A program made the translations under genes and the position numbers. The notes below the pieces were generated by a model. It made no database searches. It had not been told where the DNA came from and was given only the letters and a program-made list of their open reading frames with translations. Of a DNA stretch of 64,000 nucleotides, positions 33,501-43,249 are shown piece by piece. This stretch comes from Corythucha ciliata. Lineage: Eukaryota; Arthropoda; Insecta; Hemiptera; Tingidae. The DNA is taken from NCBI GenBank assembly GCA_038030265.1, contig CM075939.1, positions 30,609,253 to 30,673,252 on the forward strand. Reading direction: 5' to 3'. Positions within the stretch are counted from its first letter, which is position 1. Each line of letters starts with the position of its first letter.

Positions 33501-35400
33501 AAAATAATACGTAATAAATCGGCTAGTTTGTACAAACATTTTATAACGGTCGACAACTGATTGTATCGGTAGCGTTAACCTTAAAACTAAGGCTCTATTC
33601 TATAAGTTCCAACGAGTACTGGCTGTCAGCCATGTGTGTGGTCCCTCCTCCTTATAGAGATCAAATAGATTTGATACCTCTCATTGCTGCTCCCGTCATC
33701 TAGGCCACGCTCACCACCCAATCACAAACCCTCCCATCTCTAAAGGATATTATGGCGGATATTGTCAGTATCTGTGTGTAAGTTCTACAGATTCTCTAGT
33801 AAAACTGGGAAATGCATTGTCTGAAGGCTGCTGGTGGCCACTCAGCCCGAAACTGCTCGGGAAAGGCTTACCCCTTGTCATCGATTTGGACGCTCTGGAG
33901 TCGAGAAAATCTCCTAAGCCAACCAAAACGCAAAATACGCTCATTTTTGGCCCGCACTAGGTTGGTTTTACAGGTTTTATGCGGAGACCTGTCAAAGTCC
34001 TCATCATCTGAGAGACGTCCGAAGGGTCTATACAATGTAAATGTGTTAACCACATTCAAATCGGGCAACATTGAGAAAATGGCCCTACAGATTTTTTAAC
34101 ATGAAGAAACCGTGTATACTTAGGATTCCTAAAGAGGCGACTTTTCGATCAGACGAGCGTTTTGCGGCGTTCTCCTGGTGACCACGAATTTTCCCGAAGA
34201 CGGCACGCCATCACCCACTTACCAGTTGTGATGCGGTATTGAGCCTTTGGGCCGTGCATCGATAAACCTCTCAGCCCTCTTTACAACAACCCTGCTGATA
34301 TAATGGGAAGTTTGTGACTTTGCTTGAGTCAAAAGGTCTAACGAGCGTGCTGAAATGAGAAAGAAAAACAAGAAATAGATTCGCAATCCAATAGAAATAC
34401 AGCTGTTGACGCCCTCTCATTCTCCCTTTGTCTGTCACAGTGGTGCTCGGTCCAAACGCTAACGCGGCGTAGTCCACGGCAATAAACGAGTGTGTTCGAG
34501 TGGAAGTCCTGAGACGACAATGGAATTTCGCGGTGCTGCAACGTCCGAAAAAACAATGTAAGGGTGTTGCGTCGTTCAAAAAACAGACCCTTCAGATGTT
34601 GAAATAGTATATTACGACATAAGGCCGTAATGGCAACCGTTCCGGACGAGGTTGATAGATTTAGCAATGAGGCTTTCGCCTCTGGCAGAAGCCTCATTGC
34701 TATCGGGCAACCGAGTCTGGAACGGGTTTTCCGGCCATACGTCGTATGTGTTTTCTGGGAAACACATACTTACTGGGTCAAGTAGACTAAAATTTAAAAA
34801 AAAAAAATTGAAATAGGTACTCCTAGAAGGAACTGGGGAAGGTTTCCCTTCGGTTTTTTGTGTGGGAAAGATGTGGTGAGGCAGGGCTTCCATTCTGGTA
34901 CGGGTGGGTGGAGAGGAGGTCGCGTTGACAGGCGTGTGGAGGACCGTCGCGACGCGATGTGAGGAGGAGGACGGGGAAGAGCGCAAGTGGACAATATTTA
35001 AACGAATCGTGAGTGGAAGGGAAGTGGCCGGAGTGATAGCTCTTGAGGCCGCTAAACTGTACTGCAATGATGTGATTATGGTACAGTTTCCCGGAAAACC
35101 TATTCTCGTGGATTGGGTTCCGCACGCAACCAATAGGACGGATCTTCAATAATGGTGCAATTACACGTGAGAGTAAGTCTCGTAAGACTGTAAGGCCCGT
35201 TTAGACTGGTGAATTAAGCTCTCGAGTGTACTCTCGAGAGCAAAAAGTCTCAAATGTAAACATAGCTTAATACAATATTAGCGGGGTTCAGTCATCAAAA
35301 ATACACATTTCATATTCCTAATATTCAAAAAATATTTGCGAGATCACTAAAAAAAACAATGTTGCATGTTTTTGCTATTTACAAGTTTGCATGTGTTTAC
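30566..35400. other. Intergenic sequence, no gene seen
   Basis: Mostly unique non-coding sequence with an AT-rich stretch at 33365-33500. Overlapping frames at 34270-35150 on both strands have biased composition but no recognisable domain. A 12-15-bp palindrome GCAATGAGGC...GCCTCATTGC sits at 34664-34701. A GHSARNC-containing frame near 33812 was considered and rejected. Confidence 0.5.
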
Positions 35401-35407
35401 TAGCTTA

Positions 35408-35675
35408 GCTGCCTTGGCTCTTGAAAGAAACAATTCCGTGTAATTTACTATTTAAAAAACAATTTTTTTGGGACTTGCTGCTTCAGAAAACCGATTTCGC
35501 GGGGCTAGGCACTGGAAACAATAATTCCGCAGGTTTAACTCCTCAAAAAAACAAAATTTTGCGGGTATCGGTCTTTCAAAAAACCAATTCGGCAGGTTTG
35601 GCTCTTAAGAAAATATGATTTTTGCGAACTTGGCTCTTTAAAAAATTAATTTTGTGCATTTTTTTGCTTGGCTGC
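35408..35675 (+). repeat. Degenerate minisatellite, about 45-bp units
   Basis: Roughly six imperfect copies of a unit containing TTGGCTCTT, an A6-7 run, and AATTTTGCGGG. The phrase recurs at about 45-bp steps with substitutions and small indels. The 65-codon open frame over it is a by-product of the repeat length being near a multiple of three. Confidence 0.7.
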
Positions 35676-35699
35676 CGCTGAGTGCTGAGTAATTTTTAG

Positions 35700-36430
35700 A
35701 GTTTTACAACGGGACCAATGTCCAGTATGCATATGAATAAACTAATAATACCTAACAATGATCAACATAAACATTCTAATATTTTTATAGACGATATTTT
35801 ATTGAAAAAGGATCGGAAGGAAACAGAATTAATGGACCAAAACGCATTGTCCAACACGCTTTTCGCTGTCCTCTCCGTAAAAAAGTTTCGTGGTAAAAAA
35901 GAGACCCCTCCATCGCCCCACAATTCATAAATATGGGCGATGTGGAATAAGAGCAAGACTACAAAGGGTCTTCAGACGCCCTTTTACGACAGTGAAAAAT
36001 GACATTTCGAGCATAAAAGTCAGGTATTGAATTATAGAGATAAAAATAATGTGATTCAAACGACGGAGCGCGCCTGGTTTAGAAGCCTGAAAAATGTCGG
36101 GTCTATCTATTTCTAGATTTTTCTTTCCTACTATACCCCCCCTACTAACCCTCCTTCTAACTACCCCCTACTAAACATCCCCATAACCCTCTAAGTCTAA
36201 CGTAACTTAAACACATCATACACAGTTTTTCTGAAAGACTGGTTTATAAATAAATAGAGGAAAAAGGGACGTGTAGGTAAAAGGATGCAGATTGACTTTA
36301 GCCTTTGGAGTCAAAGCCTTTTGGTGTTATCGTCTTTGGTGGGTGAATTGTACTTTTACTGAGAGGAAACATTTAAATAAAATTCTATGTACGTATGTGT
36401 ACGTTGAGCTGGTTATTTTAAAATGATTGC
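35700..36430. other. Flank upstream of the gypsy element, no gene seen
   Basis: No recognisable frame. An LTR for the downstream gypsy element was looked for and not identified with confidence. Confidence 0.45.
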
Positions 36431-36557
36431 AACTTTCCACCACAACGACCCCAGATCAACTATGAAAGCTGAGATATACAATAATATGAGTAACGTTGAT
36501 ATTGAACCATTTCAATAAAAATTCGATAATTATCTTTACCTCAGAGATACTTGTAAC

Positions 36558-37100
36558 TTGAGTAATAACTCTCGGTGGAGAAATACACCAGAAATAGCGT
36601 TAGCATGTTACAATGACAGATTGAATGAGTACTTTTTCATTTTTTCCCTCCCTGTGAAGAAATGCCAGCAATACGGGACTTCTGGGTCAGCAACAGGGTT
36701 TGCTTGCATTACGGTGGTGGAGAAACAGCTGATTGGGGAGCTGGGTAATTTTTTCGAAGGAATCCCTCTGCACTGGTACCGGCTGCACAAGACAGGTTGG
36801 GGGGACTCGTTCACTAAGTTTTGCCGTTCGTTTGAAACAAGGTTTATCCCCGAGGAATTTGTAAGGGATTTGAAAAAAGAAATTAGAATGCTTACGCAAG
36901 GAGAAGGGGAAAGCCTAGCCGATTATGTAGATTGTGTTAGGAGTTTAATGTCTAGGTTACCAACAGTTCCCACCCCAGAAAATCAACTGAAAAGGCTGAA
37001 AGAAAACATGCATCCTTGGCTGAAAAGAAAATAATTTGACAAGGATTTGAATACTATTGAAAAATTATTCGCTATGGGGCAAAGACAAGAGCAATTGGAA
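36558..37100 (+). pseudogene. Gypsy gag (capsid-like) fragment
   Basis: The frame contains LGNFFEGIPLHWYRLH, FCRSFETRFIPEEF and then EIRMLTQGEGESLADYV, matching the retrotransposon gag pattern L...A..WY......W..F...F...F.P....Q.......Q...ESV..Y. A TAA at 37032-37034 interrupts it, and the same frame continues readably to about 37180. Confidence 0.8.
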
Positions 37101-37105
37101 CGAGA

Positions 37106-37405
37106 ATGCTCCATCTACGCTCCTCCCCCTCTTCGTCCAATTACAAATTTCCGAGATATGCAAGTACCGGGGCTACCGTGAGTCTAGGACAATCTAGAGT
37201 GCCAATTGCGGCCATGGAGGTGGACAATGTAGCAGTAGTCACTCCTCGAACGCCGGGTAGCGTGCAGACGGTGAAATGTTGGAATTGTCTAGAGAATGGA
37301 CATCTGTTCCGTAATTGTAAAAAGGCGAGGACTATTTTCTGTTTCCATTGCGGGAAACGGGGATGGACAACGAACAAGTGCTTCTACTCGGAAAACGGGA
37401 AATAG
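37106..37405 (+). pseudogene. Gypsy nucleocapsid zinc knuckles
   Basis: The knuckle CWNCLENGHLFRNC is a complete CX2CX4HX4C. The second, CFHCGKRGWTTNKC, has Trp where His is expected, so it is degenerate or atypical. The knuckles are followed after a frame change by the protease. Confidence 0.85.
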
Positions 37406-37409
37406 GGCT

Positions 37410-37803
37410 GGATGTAGGCGGGGATCTCGTCCAAGTCCAAACCAGCCGCGAATATTTAAACAACATTGGAATTTGTGATCGGTTCTTTCTCCAACTTTTG
37501 GTACAGGGGCATACTATATTATCTTTCATTGATACTGGGGCTTCCGGATCATTTGTAAACCCTGATCTTATTCAGTCACTGCACCTTGAATCCTCTTTGG
37601 TTTCCGTCCCAACTTCACCCGTCCAATTGGCAGACGGAAGGATTGATTTAGAAGAGCAGACGATATCAATCTGCGCTGGGTGTGATGGGAGGAAGGTTTT
37701 GTTGCAATTTGGTGTGCTGTCACGCCTTTCAGTTTCCTTTTTGTTAGGGTTGGACAGTTTGACAACTTTGGGCCTTGTTTTGTTTCCGGCTACCGGGTGG
37801 GAA
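37410..37803 (+). pseudogene. Gypsy aspartic protease
   Basis: The frame has LLVQGHTILSFIDTGASGSF with the catalytic DTGAS, followed by a beta-rich stretch and FLLGLDSLTTLG, corresponding to the ILG.D.L flap-distal motif. It ends at a stop at 37804. Confidence 0.88.
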
Positions 37804-38129
37804 TAAGCTTATTCAGAGCCACCCCTCTAACAAAATACCTATTTTTAACCCGGGAGGGGAATACACCCATGATGGCTAGAATACAGCAACTTGCCGATGT
37901 CCAGGTGGGCCGGCTGAAAACCCTCACAAATCACTTCCTTCAAATTAGAGAGCAAGTGTTTGGGGAGAGTGGCAATCGAACATCATATAGAGCTGCTAGC
38001 AGGAACAAAGCCGATCAAACAAGGCTGTTATCGTCACTCTCCGGCCATTTTAAAAATAATTAACGAAGAAGTGGATAGATTACTGAGGGAAAAATAATTC
38101 AGGAATCAGAGTCACCTTGGAGTAATCCT

Positions 38130-38924
38130 ATGGTGATGGTGCCCAAGCCTGACGGTTCCCATAGGATGTGCATCGACTTCCGAAAGGTGAATGGGCTTAA
38201 AAAAAAAGACGCCTACCCTTTACCCCATATGGCGACGCTTTTGGACCATTTGGAAAATGTGAAGTTTTTATCTAAAATCGATCTCCGACAAGCCTATCTG
38301 CAAGTACCTCTGAGTGTGGAAAGCAGGCCAGTTACCGCATTCAGTGTGCCGGGAAGGGGGCATTTTGAGTTCCTTTTCTCCCCGTTCGGTTTAACTAACG
38401 CTCCATCGAGTTTCCAAAGACTGATTGACCGAGTAATCTCAGCAGACCTCCGGCCATTCGTTCATTCTTATCTAGATGATTTATTAGTTCTAACCCCCTG
38501 CTTTGAAAAACACTTGTCTGTGTTACATAAACTACTAGAGCGGTTACAGACCTTTGGACTACTGGTAAATTGGGAGAAGAGTGTGTTTGAGTGTTCCGAG
38601 CTTACCTACTTAGGTTTTGTTGTGGATGCCTCGGGCTTGAGGATCGACCCCGAAAAAGTACATCCAATACTGGACTATCCAGCACCCACCAATCAACGGG
38701 CGTTGAAGCGGTTTCTGGGAATGTTTGGGTGGTACAAGCGCTTTATCAAAGACGGCTCGTCTCTTGCGGAACCACTGTTCGCTTTATTGCGGAGGGGGAG
38801 GAAGTTTCTGTGGACAAGCGTTCAACAACAAGTGTTTGATAAGATAAAGGCCATCCTCACCAGCCCCTCTCTCTTATCCCGTCCTGATTTCTCTGAGAAA
38901 TTTACGATTCAAACACGGGTCTAG
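38130..38924 (+). pseudogene. Gypsy reverse transcriptase
   Basis: A 264-codon open frame includes MVMVPKPDGSHRMCIDFRKV, FLSKIDLRQAYLQVPL (motif A Asp), FEFLFSPFGLTNAPSSFQRL and VHSYLDDLLVLT. The last is the catalytic LDD variant of YxDD. It continues through LTYLGFVVDASGLRIDPEKV and RFLGMFGWYKRFI into the RNase H linker. This is the best-preserved piece of the element. The preceding DEIEELLREG-type segment is out of frame, and a TAG ends the frame at 38922. Confidence 0.93.
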
Positions 38925-39150
38925 GCGCCGTCCTCACCCAAATTGTTGAAAGTTCTTTAAGGATCATAGCCTACACTAGCCGGACATTGACGTCTGCTGA
39001 AAGGAATTGTTCGGTTACGGAAAGGAGTGTCTGGCGGTCATCTGGGCCCTCGAGAATTTTCGCGCTTATGTGGAAGGAAGTGAGGTTAATGTCATCACGG
39101 ATCACTCAAGTCTCCGTTGGTTACTGAACATAAAAAAACCCAACAGGTAG
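38925..39150 (+). pseudogene. Gypsy RNase H remnant
   Basis: Multiple frames together show the SSLRWLL and NCSVTERE-like words expected after RT (YTSRTL..AE.NYS..E.E.LA..W....FR.Y..G........TDH.SL.WL). Frameshifts prevent one continuous reading. Confidence 0.7.
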
Positions 39151-39151
39151 A

Positions 39152-39727
39152 TTGGCCCGATGGGTAGTGCGCATCCAGCCTTATGAGGTAAACATACAGT
39201 ATCGATCTTGTTCAGCCAACCAGTTACCAGATGCCCTGTCACGGCCGTTTGAGGACCCCCAAGTCGACGCGATTGGCTCGCATGACATTCTCAACGCTTC
39301 TGGAACCGATCAGTACCAGAATAAGTTACAGTGGGTGCAGACTCGCTCGCCTCAAGACAGCAAGAGGTGTGATTGGCTTGTGGATGTTGAACTTTTGTAC
39401 AAAGGAGCCGGACGTAAGGGGCAAGATTCCACCAAATGGTTGGTGGTAGTACCCCAAGCCATTCGTGAACAAGTGATGCATAGCTGTCACGATCTTCCCG
39501 AGGCGGGGCATATGGGTCGGACAAAAACCTTGTACAGAGTTCAAGAGAATTATTATTGGCCTGGATTGCCTCGTGACGTTAGCATTTACGTGAAAAACTG
39601 TGGGAACTGTCAGCTGACAAAGGAAGAGTCAAGTAAAATACCGGGGCAGATGCGACCTCGTTACGCTGGACGCCCTTGGACAGTAGTATCGGCATATTTC
39701 ATGGGACCATTTCCCCGCTCAAAATAA
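39152..39727 (+). pseudogene. Gypsy RNase H end and integrase H2C2 zinc finger
   Basis: ARWVVRIQPYEVNIQYRSCS and NQLPDALSRP are the conserved end of the RNase H domain. The integrase zinc finger follows: HDLPEAGHMGRTKTLYRV, YYWPGLPRDVSIYVKNCGNC, an H-H-C-C set. The sequence stops at DFMGPFPRSK-equivalent YFMGPFPRSK, just before the DDE core. Confidence 0.9.
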
Positions 39728-39801
39728 GGAAATCAATATAAAGGTTTTGAAAATTCTTGGTCTCTCCACGAAAAGGTACGATTAAGTAATGTGCAAAACG
39801 T

Positions 39802-39827
39802 TTTCGAGTTTATTAACTCATCTTCAG
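39802..39827 (-). ncRNA. Hammerhead-ribozyme-like motif in Penelope-like tail, left arm
   Basis: Minus strand: CTGAAGA, then a GAGTT-AATA-AACTC hairpin, then GAAAA. This fits the hammerhead core CUGANGA - stem II - GAAA with one unpaired T before stem II. Penelope-like elements are known to carry small type I hammerheads in their terminal repeats. The helix III and cleavage site are not clear. Confidence 0.45.
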
Positions 39828-39993
39828 TGCTAAAGAGAACATGAAACAACGACAAACTTAACAACATCAAAATTACAACAACAATCTAGCTACAACAACA
39901 TTAAAAGAACATACCCTTTTTAAAAAGTCCGGTAGGGGTAGGTGTCAGCGAGTCCTAATAGAAATGAGAAACTATTAACAATTGTCTAAAAAG

Positions 39994-40860
39994 TTAAGCG
40001 TCGAGGGCGTACGAAGGAGCGGGAGGAGCCCTCGGGAGAAGGGGGAGGATTGAGTTTAGAGGGGAGGCGACGCATTCTGATCTGTCGTTTAGACAAGCGG
40101 CTTCATTGCGTTTTAACTCCAAGTTGATCAAAAAACCCTCCAGAGAATTTAAAATATATTTACTGCCGCCCCAAGGCAGGACGAGATCCCCTTTGTGGCT
40201 CGAATTTCCAGCGTGGCGGCATGACTCGATGTGGCTATTGAAGGCCGAATCCTTCCTAGACAAGTGCTCCTTAAAGCGAGTCTTAAATTGACGTGTTGTC
40301 CTGCCGACATAACTCGCTTCCTGACAGCCTCCACAGGTCAGCCTATACACTCCACTTCTCGCCAGTGGTTCGATTTTGTCTTTAACGACCGAAAGAAGGG
40401 AACCCATCGTTCCTTCTGTTTTAAACGCCACCCGATACTCATACCTTTTAAGAATCCTAGAGATCTTCCTCGTGATCTCACCCTGGTATGGCAAAGTTAA
40501 CCAACGTGGGTTTTCCTTTCCCGGCCGCGCGCCCGTGGAAGGGAACACCTCCTCCAGCAACCGCCTCTCTGATTTCTTCGCTAGAATCCTGTCAACGACG
40601 TTCTTTTGATACCCATTCGCAGAAGCTTTGCGGACGATTTCCAAAAATTCCGCGCGGAATTCCGCGGGGTCCAGAGGCAACGATGTCAATCGATGTACGA
40701 ACGAGTTCAGTGCTGACATCTTGTGTTGCGGGTGGTGGTTCGAGTTGGCGTGAATAATGAGGTCCGAAGCTGTTGGTTTCCGGTAAACTCCAATTTTGAC
40801 CGAGCGATCTTCTCTGAACACTCCGAGGCCTAAGAAATTAATGTTGCCCGCCTCTTCCAA
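39994..40860 (-). pseudogene. Penelope-like element RT end plus GIY-YIG endonuclease, left copy
   Basis: A 288-codon frame starts at EEAGNINFLGLGVF, with IGVYRKPTASD and HPQHKMSALNSFVHR, the post-catalytic RT region of Penelope-like elements. The linker GYQKNVVDRILAKKS follows, then the endonuclease: SGVYRLTCGGCQEASYVGRT and FKTRFKEHLS. GVY and YVG form the GIY-YIG core, and Arg/Glu/His of the catalytic set are visible. The RT palm with the catalytic aspartates is missing upstream, so the frame is open but not complete. It ends with a Pro/Ala-rich tail. Confidence 0.88.
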
Positions 40861-40861
40861 C

Positions 40862-41691
40862 TCAGGCAGAGGTGGTATTGGACCATTTTGAGAAAGTACA
40901 CGTTTTCAGCGACGAAAACCCGTTCAAATCTCACATCAAGTTTTGGAGACGGTACGTTGATGACTGCTTCGTGGTATGGAGTGGTGGTGAGCAGCAGCTG
41001 TCCGCTTTTTTGGAATTTTTAAGCTCGAGAAACTCGTTCGTTAAATTTACACTCGAGTTGGAAGAGGAATGGGTATCAAAAGAACGTCGTTGACAGGATT
41101 CTAGCGAAGAAATCAGAGAGGCGGTTGCTGGAGGAGGTGTTCCCTTCCACGGGCGCGCGGCCGGGAAAGGAAAACCCACGTTGGTTCACTTTGCCATACC
41201 AGGGTGAGATCACGAGGAAGATCTCTAGGATTCTTAAAAGGTATGAGTATCGGGTGGCGTTTAAAACAGAAGGAACGATGGGTTCCCTTCTTTCGGTCGT
41301 TAAAGACAAAATCGAACCACTGGCGAGAAGTGGAGTGTATAGGCTGACCTGTGGAGGCTGTCAGGAAGCGAGTTATGTCGGCAGGACAACACGTCAATTT
41401 AAGACTCGCTTTAAGGAGCACTTGTCTAGGAAGGATTCGGCCTTCAATAGCCACATCGAGTCATGCCGCCACGCTGGAAATTCGAGCCACAAAGGGGATC
41501 TCGTCCTGCCTTGGGGCGGCAGTAAATATATTTTAAATTCTCTGGAGGGTTTTTTGATCAACTTGGAGTTAAAACGCAATGAAGCCGCTTGTCTAAACGA
41601 CAGATCAGAATGCGTCGCCTCCCCTCTAAACTCAATCCTCCCCCTTCTCCCGAGGGCTCCTCCCGCTCCTTCGTACGCCCTCGACGCTTAA
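40862..41691 (+). pseudogene. Penelope-like element RT fragment plus GIY-YIG endonuclease, right copy
   Basis: It opens with VVLDHFEKVHVF and FWRRYVDDCFVVWSG, the RT motif C with YVDD, and runs to TLELEEE. It then joins out of frame to the GYQKN segment at about 41084, skipping the EAGNINF through SAN region that the left copy retains. The GIY-YIG part (41125-41691) is identical to the left copy except for single changes such as WF/WL. Because the deletion shifts the frame, this copy is defective. Confidence 0.88.
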
Positions 41692-41856
41692 CTTTTTAGA
41701 CAATTGTTAATAGTTTCTCACTTCTATTAGGACTCGCTGACACCTACCCCTACCGGACTTTTTAAAAGGGTATGTTCTTTTAATGTTGTTGTAGCTAGAT
41801 TGTTGTTGTAATTTTGATGTTGTTAAGTTTGTCGTCGTTCCATGTTCTCTTTAGCA

Positions 41857-41882
41857 CTGAAGATGAGTTAATAAACTCGAAA
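41857..41882 (+). ncRNA. Hammerhead-ribozyme-like motif in Penelope-like tail, right arm
   Basis: Exact inverted counterpart of the left-arm motif: CTGAAGA, hairpin GAGTT-AATA-AACTC, GAAA, followed by ACGTTTTGC. Confidence 0.45.
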
Positions 41883-41961
41883 ACGTTTTGCACATTACTT
41901 AATCGTACCTTTTCGTGGAGAGAACAAGAATTTTCAAAACCTTTATATTGATTTCCTTCAG

Positions 41962-42026
41962 CACTCAGTAAGAACCCTGAGAGAACCGGGTACGAATTTT
42001 GGTTCGCTCAGGGTTGTTACTGAGTG
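41962..42026. repeat. Small hairpin adjoining the Penelope-like pair
   Basis: CACTCAGTAAGAACCCTGAG is mirrored by CTCAGGGTTGTTACTGAGTG with one mismatch and a 25-bp loop. It begins three bases after the end of the inverted pair. Confidence 0.65.
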
Positions 42027-42189
42027 TTTCGTTTGTGGGATTCGTTTAATGGTCATTCTTACAAAATTAGACCAGGATGACTTCTGTAACCTCAATGTTG
42101 TGATAGCTATAAGTATAGTTAGTTTTCAGCATTTCGTCCTTCAAAGGACGATACGTAGGAAAATACACCAAGGGTGTAGTTCAGTCTCC

Positions 42190-42480
42190 TTTTCGGCCTC
42201 GGACCAAGAGGCACTTGGTCCTAGCCCCATCACTCAGGCAATTAGGCCGTGTACTCGTATGGATCAATGCCGCTTTGGTCCGCTTTTTGCTGGTTTAGCG
42301 AAAAAGTGCGAAAAATCACAAACAGTTCAAAAATATTGCAGTTTTCTATAATTTAAGGGTGATCCCGAAGTCTTTCGAGGTCCAAAATGTGTACACATCA
42401 TACAACTTGAAACCAAAAAATCACCTACCCTAATTATTGCAACCTGACCCCCCTTTTTATTACTTATTTTACTGGGCTAC
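42190..42480. repeat. Dispersed repeat, copy B (no hairpin insert)
   Basis: Shares GAGGCACTTGGTCCTAGCCC, TGGTTTAGCGAAAAAGTGCG and CAACTTGAAACCAAAAAA with 19270-19960. It represents the uninterrupted state at the site where copy A carries the 133-bp palindrome. 42481-42930 shows no feature apart from a TCGTAACAGTGTTACGA palindrome at 42588. Confidence 0.65.
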
Positions 42481-42934
42481 AATTTATTTTTATGCCAAGA
42501 TCCTGAATAATCCTCAACCTGCTAGTTATTTTTCGTACTGCTTATAACGAAAGAGCTTCTTTCCGCACCTATAGACACAGTCGTACATGTCGTAACAGTG
42601 TTACGACATGAAAACTTCGGCCTCAGTTTAGCCGTCTATGTAGACTGTAGGCTGACCGGCTGACGGGCTCCTCCACCGTCTTATAGTTCGTCTTTGAGTG
42701 AAGCCAGGCTAAAAGATCAAGTGTTAATTTAGTCGGAGTTTATGATTATTAATTTATTACGATGTTTTAAGTAGTACGAAAAAAAGCGTTCACAACTTGT
42801 AGGAAAGTAAATTATACTCAAGTAATTTCCTCGCTCGTCAAACGTCACTCGCACGACATTTTTCACTTTCCGTACTCGTTATGAAATAATACTACTAAAT
42901 TATTTCCAATTGGAGTGGATTCCATTTATCCTAT

Positions 42935-43200
42935 TCCTCTTGCAACTGAAACTGGCTGATATGGCCCCACATCAATGTGCAAAATATTAATCTCTTTGCA
43001 GCACGACTTAAAGTCCGTCGAAGTGCGGACCATTATCAGGTGCCAAACTCTTGGGTAGGCCGTAACGAAGGGAAACTTTTCGAAGAGCATTCAGCGTGAG
43101 ACGTTGTTGAGCTCATTCTAATTACCGCTATCCATTTCGTGAAAACGTCGATAAGCGGCATCAGTGAAATCTTTAGTACATGTATCTACCATTTAGTCGA
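42935..43200 (-). pseudogene. Inverted gypsy integrase core fragment
   Basis: On the minus strand, PLIDVFTKWIAVI (first catalytic Asp) is followed by a frame change to KVSLRYGLPKSLAPDNGPHF (second Asp in DNGPHF) and then FKSCCKEINILH. This is the DDE core that is missing downstream of 39727, though on the opposite strand. It may be the displaced, inverted remainder of the same element or a separate copy. Confidence 0.75.
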
Positions 43201-43249
43201 ACAAAAGGAAGATCTTCTCCCACTTTCAAATTATTATTAATCAATATAT

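Larger units (their letters stand above)
36440..39727 (+). mobile_element. Ty3/gypsy retrotransposon, interrupted after integrase zinc finger
   Basis: Gag, zinc knuckles, protease, RT, RNase H and the integrase N-terminal domain occur in gypsy order on +. Several stops and frameshifts separate them. The element ends abruptly after MGPFPRSK where the Penelope-like pair begins (39726). A later fragment of gypsy integrase is found inverted at 42935-43200. No LTR was assigned. Confidence 0.9.
39726..41958. mobile_element. Head-to-head inverted pair of Penelope-like elements
   Basis: The outer parts of the 2.23-kb unit (39726-40610 and 41085-41958) are almost exact reverse complements, starting AAGGAAATCAATATAAAGG. 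Each arm carries a Penelope-like C-terminal coding region with a GIY-YIG endonuclease and a 3' tail. The middle differs: the left arm extends upstream to 40861, the right arm has an RT segment (40862-41078) fused to the common part by an internal deletion. It directly truncates gypsy integrase. No flanking target duplication is evident. Confidence 0.88.

Noticed and set aside
33812..34099. Possible BEL/Pao zinc knuckle (HCLKAAGGHSARNC)
   Set aside because: The first cysteine of the pair and the following second knuckle are absent, and no neighbouring gag or pol sequence is seen.
34664..34701. Short hairpin GCAATGAGGC...GCCTCATTGC
   Set aside because: Too short and isolated to call an element or terminator.
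34612..35150. Overlapping long frames on both strands
   Set aside because: GC- and AG-biased sequence gives several open frames at once; none shows a domain, splice context or start support.
35408..35675. CRISPR-like spacing
   Set aside because: Units are contiguous, degenerate and in a eukaryotic context; there are no unique spacers.
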